NCBI GenBank assembly: GCA_965206125.1
Contig: CBDBIN010000041.1
Span: 124,001-188,000 of the forward strand
Direction: 5' to 3'
DNA from: CAXWPM01 sp965206125
Lineage (GTDB): Bacteria > Acidobacteriota > Terriglobia > 20CM-2-55-15
DNA length: 64,000 bases
The notes beneath the pieces are model-generated. The model was not told the DNA's origin. It saw only the letters and a list, made by a program, of their open reading frames with translations, and made no database searches. Shown here in pieces: positions 58,199-64,000 of this stretch (position 1 is the stretch's first letter; every line of letters starts with the position of its first letter). The translations under genes and the position numbers were made by a program.

Positions 58199-58719
58199 AT
58201 GAGCAGTTTCGGGGCAAGGTTCGTCGGCGCAGCGCTTCTGAGCGTTCCGATCTACGAAGAGGTGGAAGCCGACGAAACGGCGACCAGCCAGGCTATGGCA
58301 GTCGTGGTACTCGCGGCTGTCGCCACCGGTGTCGGGGTGTGCGTGGCGGTACCAGCGGTCTTGTCGCGGGTACCCTCGCCGCGTTGTTTGGCTGGTTCGT
58401 CTGGGCCGGCATGACGAACTTCATCGGGACCCGGTTCCTTCCCACCGAACAGACCGATAGTACCTGGGGGCAAGTGCTTCGCACGACGGGGTTTGCCGCC
58501 GCTCCCGGAGTACTTCGGATTTTCTCCGCGATTCCAATTCTCGGGATCTTCATATACATCCTCGTCGGGATATGGATGCTGGCTGCGTTTGTGGTAGCGG
58601 TGCGGCAGGCGCTCGACTATACGAGCACGTGGCGGGCAATCGGTGTTTGCCTGGCCGGGTGGATGGTCTTCATCGCGGTGAATCTCATCACCTTTGCTGC
58701 CCTCCAACCAGAATCCTGA
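58199..58719 (+). pseudogene. YIP1-like membrane protein, one frameshift
   Basis: ATG 58199 starts a frame with FVGAALLSVPIYEEVEADET and ATSQAMAVVVLAAVATGVGV; near 58340 the protein-like reading moves to the next frame, GGTSGLVAGTLAALFGWFVW, then ILGIFIYILVGIWMLAAFVV and VCLAGWMVFIAVNLITFAAL, ending at 58719. Joined, it gives about 172 residues with five helices in the order of YIP1/YckC-like membrane proteins. A single base change around 58340-58350 explains the split, either a true break or a sequence error. Confidence 0.7.
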
Positions 58720-58805
58720 TTTATTCGGCCCTTCCCCTAAAGTTTCCCCTACAGGCACCGATAAGGTGGTTAGAGAGCGTGGAATTCGCTTCGGGAGACG
58801 ACACG

Positions 58806-59111
58806 ATGTACACGGAACTTTTCGGTGACTTTGGGAAACTGCTCAAGCTTGGAGTGATGGGGCGTCAGATCGAAGTTCCGGAGAAGAACACCCTGCTCCG
58901 AGGCTTCCAATACGCCTCTCCCGACACGATTTCCTACGGGCGTTTCTGCTGGAACGGCACTTGTAAGAATTGTACGGTCACGGTTCGAAACGGTCAGCAG
59001 GAGCTACGGAGCCAGGCCTGTCAGACCGACGCCTCGGAAGGAATGCAGGTGGTCCGTCTCTCCAGGGAACTGGTCAGCCGACTCAAAACGATTGTCTCGG
59101 CAGCGGCATAA
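58806..59111 (+). CDS. 2Fe-2S ferredoxin-like protein
   Basis: 101 residues from ATG 58806, with GGGAG about nine bases upstream. The motif FCWNGTCKNCTVTV (Cys-x4-Cys-x2-Cys) followed by QACQT gives the four cysteines of plant-type [2Fe-2S] ferredoxins in the right order. The region in front (IEVPEKNTLLRGFQYASPDT) is the usual beta grasp start. Small, soluble, cytoplasmic electron carrier or subunit; no redox partner is adjacent. A strong terminator follows. Confidence 0.78.
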   Translation: MYTELFGDFGKLLKLGVMGRQIEVPEKNTLLRGFQYASPDTISYGRFCWNGTCKNCTVTVRNGQQELRSQACQTDASEGMQVVRLSRELVSRLKTIVSAAA

Positions 59112-59143
59112 TTCTATAGATTTTACTCTACCGTCCTGGAGTT

Positions 59144-59172
59144 CGGCGGCCCCTCGGGCCGCCGATTTTTTT
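59144..59172 (+). terminator. Rho-independent terminator after the ferredoxin-like gene
   Basis: Nine-bp GC-rich stem CGGCGGCCC / GGGCCGCCG (59144-59152 with 59156-59164), loop of three, then A and seven T (59166-59172). Confidence 0.92.
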
Positions 59173-59201
59173 GTTGCCAGCGATTGCTCAGACGGGGAGT
59201 C

Positions 59202-59309
59202 AGCCACGGATTACACGGATTTAACGGATTGACAGAGTTCCTTTCGGACGGGCAGTCCGAACATAACTTCCTCTTCCTTCTATCCGTTAAATCCGTGCAA
59301 TCCGTGGCT
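59202..59309. repeat. 108-bp inverted-repeat element with nested hairpin
   Basis: Two 28-base arms, 59202-59229 and 59282-59309, are inverse copies with one mismatch. Their sequence is itself repetitive (GCCACGGATTACACGGATTT type). The 52-base interior holds a perfect hairpin TTCGGAC / GTCCGAA (59244-59250 with 59256-59262). It is located just upstream of polX. Such palindromes are dispersed in many bacterial genomes as MITE/REPIN-like elements. Confidence 0.8.
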
Positions 59310-59339
59310 CTCTTCGTCCGTGTTACGATCAGCCACAGG

Positions 59340-61049
59340 ATGAAAAACCTCGAAATCGCCTCGATCTTCGGGAACATGGCGGACCTGCTGGAGATTCAGG
59401 GCGCTAATCCTTTTCGGATTCGAGCCTACCGAAACGCGCGGGCAAGCCTGGAGTCGCTGACCGACAACGTCGAAGAGATCGCCAAGCGCGAAGCCCTCAA
59501 GGATATCCAGGGCATCGGCAAGGACCTGGCGGCGAAGATCATTGAATACATCCGGGAGGGCAGGATGGAGGCCTACGAGAATCTCAAGAAGGAGATTCCC
59601 GTGGGGCTCGTGCACGTGGTCAGTATCCCGACAATCGGACCGAAGACGGCCCGGTCCATCTTCGATCACACCGGCGTCGAGAGCGTCGAGCAACTCGAGA
59701 AGCTGGCCAAAGAGGGCAAGCTGCTCGACGTCCCGGGTATCAAGGAAAAAACCCTCGAGAACATCCTCCGCGGTATCGATCTCTACAAGCGCCGGAAAGG
59801 GACGTTCCTGCTGGGCCGTGTGCTGCCCGTCGCCCGGGAGATAATCGAAGCGCTTACCTCGGTCTCGGATCGTGTCGAGTACGCCGGCAGCCTCCGCCGC
59901 ATGAAAGAGACTGTCCACGATATCGACATCCTCGCCGTCTCTTCAAATGGGGACGAGATTACGAAGGCGTTCCTCGCCCTGCCGACCATAGGGCGAGTCC
60001 TGGTACAGGGAGATACGAAGACTTCGGTACTGCTGACAGGCGACCTGCAGGTCGACCTGCGGGTTGTCGAACCGTCGAGTTGGGGCGCGGCGCTCGTGTA
60101 CTTCACCGGATCGAAGGCCCATAACATTCGGCTTCGGGCAAGAGCTATCGAACGGAAGCTGAAGCTGAACGAGTACGGTTTGTTCGACGAGAACGGCGAC
60201 GTCATCGCCGCGTCCGAGGAAGAAGACGTCTACGGTGCGCTGGATCTTCCGTTGATTCCGCCTGTTCTTCGAGAAGACCGTGGAGAGGTCGAGGCAGCCG
60301 ACGAGGGAAGTCTCCCCACCCTGATTCAGGCTGAAGATGTTCGCGGCGACCTTCACATGCACACGACGTGGAGTGACGGAGCGGAGTCGACCGAGGCCAT
60401 GGTGGCGGCAACCAAACGACGCGGGTACGATTACGTGGCCATTACGGATCATTCCAAATCGCTTGGGGTTGCCGGCGGATTGTCCGACGAAGATCTGCTG
60501 CGCCACGCCGAAGAGATTCACGGACTGGACTCGAAGCATGCGGATTTCCGGGTGTTGGCCGGGACCGAAGTCGATATTCGGAACGACGGGAGCCTGGACT
60601 ATTCCGACGAGGTGCTGTCGAAACTGGACTTTGTAGTGGCCTCGGTCCACTCCGGGCTGCGGCAGGACAAGGCCACGTTAACCGGACGGATCGTCCGGGC
60701 GATGCAAAACCCGCATGTCCGTGTCATCGGCCACCCGACCGGCCGTCTGCTCGGGGACCGGGACGCGTACGAACTCGATTTCGATCAGATCATGTCCGAG
60801 GCAGCCCGGACCGGGACGTGCCTCGAGGTCAACGCGCACTACCACCGTCTGGACCTGAACGATGTGCTTTGCCGCAAGGCCAGGGAGATGGGCGTGCGCG
60901 TCATCATCAGCACGGACTCTCACAACACGGAGAACCTCGAGAACCTGCCGTACGGAGTGGCCACGGCCCAGCGCGGATGGCTGGAGAAGGAGCATGTCCT
61001 CAATAGTTGTCCGGTGGATGAACTTCTGGCGTTCAAGCAAGGAGTCTGA
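59340..61049 (+). CDS. polX: DNA polymerase X family protein with PHP domain
   Basis: 569 residues from ATG 59340; an open frame to 59184 crosses the inverted repeat and is not used. N-terminal 8-kDa-like domain (GANPFRIRAYRNARASLESL), helix-hairpin-helix regions (DIQGIGKDLAAKIIE, LLDVPGIKEKTLENIL), the nucleotidyltransferase palm (YAGSLRRMKETVHDIDILAV with the catalytic Asp pair, VDLRVVEPSSWGAAL), then the PHP domain from about 340 (GDLHMHTTWSDGAE, AITDHSKSLGV, HPTGRLLG, ISTDSHNTENL). PolX with PHP acts in base excision and gap repair with 3'-5' exonuclease or AP-endonuclease activity. Intact. Confidence 0.95.
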   Translation: MKNLEIASIFGNMADLLEIQGANPFRIRAYRNARASLESLTDNVEEIAKREALKDIQGIGKDLAAKIIEYIREGRMEAYENLKKEIPVGLVHVVSIPTIGPKTARSIFDHTGVESVEQLEKLAKEGKLLDVPGIKEKTLENILRGIDLYKRRKGTFLLGRVLPVAREIIEALTSVSDRVEYAGSLRRMKETVHDIDILAVSSNGDEITKAFLALPTIGRVLVQGDTKTSVLLTGDLQVDLRVVEPSSWGAALVYFTGSKAHNIRLRARAIERKLKLNEYGLFDENGDVIAASEEEDVYGALDLPLIPPVLREDRGEVEAADEGSLPTLIQAEDVRGDLHMHTTWSDGAESTEAMVAATKRRGYDYVAITDHSKSLGVAGGLSDEDLLRHAEEIHGLDSKHADFRVLAGTEVDIRNDGSLDYSDEVLSKLDFVVASVHSGLRQDKATLTGRIVRAMQNPHVRVIGHPTGRLLGDRDAYELDFDQIMSEAARTGTCLEVNAHYHRLDLNDVLCRKAREMGVRVIISTDSHNTENLENLPYGVATAQRGWLEKEHVLNSCPVDELLAFKQGV

Positions 61050-61105
61050 ACGACCATTTTGGTAAACGGAGTCGAGGACGGAGCTATACCTCCGTCCCCG
61101 AGACC

Positions 61106-61122
61106 AAGCGGTAGCGACGGGG
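61106..61122. repeat. REP-like repeat copy
   Basis: AAGCGGTAGCGACGGGG, the core of the repeat described at 5692-5898, followed by an imperfect hairpin GGGAACC...GGTTCCC (61126-61152) between polX and queG. Confidence 0.6.
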
Positions 61123-61182
61123 TCCGGGAACCCGGTCACTACGGTTCCCGGTTCTGTCGGACCGTGGGCCTTACCCTAAAAG

Positions 61183-62205
61183 ATGCACGCAGAACTGATC
61201 AAGGAAGAGGCACGCCGCCGCGGCTTTGATCTCGCCGGCGTCGCGCCGATTGCGCCCACGCCCGAGGCCGACTTCTACACGGAATGGCTCGGCCGCGGAT
61301 ACGCCGGAGAGATGCGGTACCTCGAACGCCGGGTCGAGGAACGACTCGACCCGGGGAAGATCCTGCCAGGCGCGCGGTCGGCCATCGTCTGTTCGCTGAA
61401 CTACCACTCCGACCGGCCCCTCACCGGTTTTGATCCCGAACGCGCCTGGGTGTCTCGCTACGCCTGGGGGGAGGATTACCATCGCGTTCTCAAGGACAAG
61501 CTCGATGGGTTGGCCGGATGGATTGAGGATGAGTCCGGCGCCGGCACCCGAACCTACGTGGATACCGGCCCGCTGATCGAGCGCGTCCTCGCCCGATACG
61601 CCGGTGTGGGCTGGTTCGGGAAGAACACCTGTATCATCGACGAAAGGATCGGTTCCTGGACCTTCCTGGGGTGCATCCTGACGGATCTATCGCTGAAGGC
61701 CGACCGTCCGGCCCCCGATCGTTGTGGGACCTGCACGGCGTGCATCGACGCGTGTCCGACCGATGCCATCGTCGAGCCGTACGTGCTCGACAGCCGCAAG
61801 TGTATTTCCTACTTGACGATCGAGCTACGAGGGGAGATCCCGGTCCCCCTGCGACCCGGCGTCGGCCATCACCTTTTCGGATGCGACATCTGTCAGGACG
61901 TTTGCCCCTGGAACCGGAAAGCGCCAGTCGGGAGGGAGACCACCTTGGAAGCGCAGCCGGAACTGTGGTGGCCGGACCTGGAAGAACTGCTGGCACTCGA
62001 CGACGACGGTTGGCGGCAGAGGATTCGGGGGACCGCCCTCAAGCGCGCGAAGGTTCAGGGCCTGGTACGGAACCTGATGGTCGTTGCCGGAAACTCGGGC
62101 ATCCGCCGGCTTTGCACCAAACTCGAACGGTTTCTCGAGCACTCCAACGCCGCGGTCCGTTCGCACGCCAGGTGGGCAATCGACCGACTCACCGACGCCG
62201 AGTAG
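61183..62205 (+). CDS. queG: Epoxyqueuosine reductase
   Basis: 340 residues from ATG 61183. N-terminal cobalamin-binding module with the family blocks GEMRYLERRVEERLDPGKIL, ARSAIVCSLNYHSD and YAWGEDYHRVLKDKL; catalytic YVDTGPLIERVLARYAGVGW. Two [4Fe-4S] sites follow, CGTCTACIDACP and CDICQDVCPWN, then a HEAT-like tail. QueG reduces epoxyqueuosine to queuosine in tRNA (wobble position of His, Tyr, Asn, Asp), the last step of the pathway. No other queuosine gene is adjacent. Intact and of normal length. Confidence 0.96.
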   Translation: MHAELIKEEARRRGFDLAGVAPIAPTPEADFYTEWLGRGYAGEMRYLERRVEERLDPGKILPGARSAIVCSLNYHSDRPLTGFDPERAWVSRYAWGEDYHRVLKDKLDGLAGWIEDESGAGTRTYVDTGPLIERVLARYAGVGWFGKNTCIIDERIGSWTFLGCILTDLSLKADRPAPDRCGTCTACIDACPTDAIVEPYVLDSRKCISYLTIELRGEIPVPLRPGVGHHLFGCDICQDVCPWNRKAPVGRETTLEAQPELWWPDLEELLALDDDGWRQRIRGTALKRAKVQGLVRNLMVVAGNSGIRRLCTKLERFLEHSNAAVRSHARWAIDRLTDAE

Positions 62206-62278
62206 GTCGGTCTCGCTTCCTCATTGCGCTGGCACTTTCGGGTCGCGGTCCGCCGAACCTCGGATAGAATCGCCCCGA

Positions 62279-63991
62279 ATGCGTCTCTTCCTCATTGCTG
62301 CCGTTCCGGTCGCGTTGCTGCTGTATGGACATGCACTCGCAGCTCCGTACTACCTGGATGATTTCGTCGTTCTCGAGAGCGCATCGACACTGCCGGCGCT
62401 GCTCTCGCCACGTTCCCTTGCTTATGCGACGTTCTTTCTGAGCGCCCAAACGATCGACCTCTTCGCAGGCATTTTCTGCTGGGACACGACCTTCTACTTC
62501 AGGCTGGGGAACCTGATTATCCATGTCCTAACAGCGACGCTCGTCGTGGGGCTCGTGTCAGCGTTGACGAAGCGACATGCACCGGGCTTTGCCGCCGGGG
62601 CGCTGTTCCTCGTCCATCCGATCGTGAGTCAGCCGGTCATGTACATCAGCCAGCGCTTCGAATCGCTCGCGACGTTGTTCATGGTCGCTTCGTTGACCGC
62701 GTATGTCCATTTCCGCAACCGTGGAAGTACCGCGTGGCTGGCTGTGACGGGTGTGTGCGCGGTGGCGGCGGTGCTGTCGAAGGAGACCGCGGTCGTGCTC
62801 CCTCTGTGGATCTTGCTGGCCGAAGTCGTCTTCTTCCGGTCGGGCGCCTGGGACCGGCGCTACCTGTATGCAGCGCCGGCCGTGGCCCTGCTTGCCCTAC
62901 CCGGATGGTGGGCATTCAGGGGTTCGGCCGAAACGTTGACGTCCGTGCCTTGGGACCAGTACATCGTGTCCCAGGGCAGCGTTCTGTCGAAATACCTTCA
63001 GCTTTCACTCTATCCCGCCCGCCAGTTTCTCCACTACGGCCCTGGCGCTGTCCCCGATTCGATCTGGGTGAACCTGGCAGGGTGGATCCTCGTACTGGGG
63101 GTGTTGGCACTGGGCGCCGTCCTGCTCCGCAGGCAGAGGATTATCGGGTTCGGTATCCTGACGGCATTCGTCATGCTGCTGCCTGTGACCTTGCTGCCTT
63201 TGCCCGATCCGATCTTTGAACACCGTATCTACCCTGCGTTCGTCGGACTGGCGATCGCCGCCGCCGGCCTCTTCGGGTTGCACGCGCGGAAGCTGACCGT
63301 TGTCCTGACCGTCCTCGTCCTGGCGACCTACGGAGTTCGGACTTTCAACCGGGCTGCGGAATGGAACAACGAGCTGGCGTTCTTCGAGGCACACCGGACA
63401 GCGTTTCCGGAGGATTCGCGCATGCTGTCCAATCTGGCGGTCCGGTATCGGGTCCGCGGACATATCCGACGCGCAATGGAAACGCTCGAGGAGGCACGCC
63501 GGCATGAGGATCTGCTGAACCCCTACTATTCCACCGACGGCAGGCTCAACGTCGCTTTGAACATCGCTGCGGTTTCGTTGACCTTGGGGGACGTCGAAAG
63601 GGCGGAGGACGAAATCCGCCGGGCGCTTGCCATCGATCCGAATTCATCGCGGGTCCGGCAGATGGAGGGCGCGTTCTATGTGAGGATCGGCGAACCCCAA
63701 AGGGCGGCCCTCGCTTACGAGAGGCTGCTCGAAATCGCACCCAATTCCCTCGAAGGATGGACTGAAGTACGGGATGTGTACCTGGCTATTGGAGACCAGG
63801 CCCGAGCGGATCGTGCGGGAACGAGAGTCGCCGAGCTCAGTCCGGTGCCCAGTGGGCGGGATCGTGCGGGGCCGGTCTCCGGCGCCAATCGAACCGCTTT
63901 GATCTTCGGGTTACTGGCCTTCGTCCTGGGTGTTGTTGCTGTGGGGGGGGGTCGGCCTGGACCGTATTCCGCCGCATCAAGGACGGACTAG
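62279..63991 (+). CDS. Membrane protein of glycosyltransferase-39/TMTC type with C-terminal TPRs
   Basis: 570 residues from ATG 62279; the frame is open back to 62084 but overlaps queG. About ten membrane helices cover 1-380 (LFLIAAVPVALLLYGHALA; AAGALFLVHPIVSQPVMYIS and the YISQRFESL loop), with the first-loop motif YYLDDFVVLE resembling the acidic DD of GT-C enzymes. Residues 400-530 are TPR-like repeats (RMLSNLAVRYRVRGHIRRAM, VERAEDEIRRALAIDPNSSR, QRAALAYERLLEIAPNSLEG). This arrangement is like TMTC-type O-mannosyltransferases and many bacterial TPR membrane proteins. A run of nine G at 63943-63951 lies near the 3' end and alters only the last dozen residues if it slips. Confidence 0.8.
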   Translation: MRLFLIAAVPVALLLYGHALAAPYYLDDFVVLESASTLPALLSPRSLAYATFFLSAQTIDLFAGIFCWDTTFYFRLGNLIIHVLTATLVVGLVSALTKRHAPGFAAGALFLVHPIVSQPVMYISQRFESLATLFMVASLTAYVHFRNRGSTAWLAVTGVCAVAAVLSKETAVVLPLWILLAEVVFFRSGAWDRRYLYAAPAVALLALPGWWAFRGSAETLTSVPWDQYIVSQGSVLSKYLQLSLYPARQFLHYGPGAVPDSIWVNLAGWILVLGVLALGAVLLRRQRIIGFGILTAFVMLLPVTLLPLPDPIFEHRIYPAFVGLAIAAAGLFGLHARKLTVVLTVLVLATYGVRTFNRAAEWNNELAFFEAHRTAFPEDSRMLSNLAVRYRVRGHIRRAMETLEEARRHEDLLNPYYSTDGRLNVALNIAAVSLTLGDVERAEDEIRRALAIDPNSSRVRQMEGAFYVRIGEPQRAALAYERLLEIAPNSLEGWTEVRDVYLAIGDQARADRAGTRVAELSPVPSGRDRAGPVSGANRTALIFGLLAFVLGVVAVGGGRPGPYSAASRTD

Positions 63992-64000
63992 ATTAGCCTC

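Noticed and set aside
59184..59339. N-terminal extension of PolX from the upstream open frame
   Set aside because: The extra residues are translated from the inverted repeat, and the family start is at ATG 59340.
63943..63951. Run of nine G as a phase-variation switch
   Set aside because: It lies in the last dozen codons and a slip would change only the extreme C-terminus; it may also be a sequencing artefact.

Overview
The window looks like a chromosomal piece of an Acidobacteriota bacterium, possibly of the Vicinamibacteria type. The evidence is two PadR plus long MacB-like permease pairs of the acidobacterial duplicated orphan permease kind, a degraded third pair, protein kinases fused to PD40/TolB propellers, and large exported DUF1592/DUF1552 proteins. 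Most of the DNA is GC-rich. No ribosomal RNA, CRISPR array, prophage or replication origin was seen. The only tRNA is a tRNA-Lys(CUU).

The left part (1-26 kb) is mostly intact. It is dominated by an exported cassette of unknown function: a c-type haem DUF1587/1595/1592/1588/1585 protein, a twin-arginine DUF1552 protein and an exported ankyrin-repeat protein. It appears once on the plus strand (1-3294, followed by two secreted single-haem proteins) and once on the minus strand (26028-16609). The minus copy also carries a secreted Arg/Gly-rich protein and a second DUF1592 paralogue, with strong stem-loops between cistrons. Between the copies lie housekeeping and regulatory genes: an RDD membrane protein, esterase, PadR/permease pair with a clear operator-promoter, diguanylate cyclase, YkgJ-like Fe-S protein, ThyX-like protein, thioredoxin and an alpha/beta hydrolase.

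The middle part (26-53 kb) is a rearranged accessory region. It has a polytopic membrane protein with a deoxyribosyltransferase/TIR-like C-terminal domain, with an IS256 element (perfect 9-bp target duplication) just upstream. It also has IS110 and IS256 remnants, two inverted IS30 copies and an IS1380 element that splits a kinase gene. Around these lies debris: pieces of PQQ dehydrogenase, ECF sigma factor, nucleotide-translocase-like MFS protein, GNAT acetyltransferase, an AT-rich decayed metalloprotease and at least eight fragments of kinase/TolB genes, including two orphan copies of the same 18-codon kinase tail. Only one kinase gene is near full length, and its first codons are lost against a transposase remnant. 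Several genes here carry single frameshifts that can be repaired by eye.

The right part (53-64 kb) is orderly again: tRNA-Lys, a DUF1028 protein, a small charged protein behind a consensus promoter, a second PadR/permease pair, a YIP1-like gene (frameshifted), a 2Fe-2S-like protein, PolX with a PHP domain, QueG and a membrane protein with C-terminal TPRs. Short palindromic intergenic repeats recur through the window.
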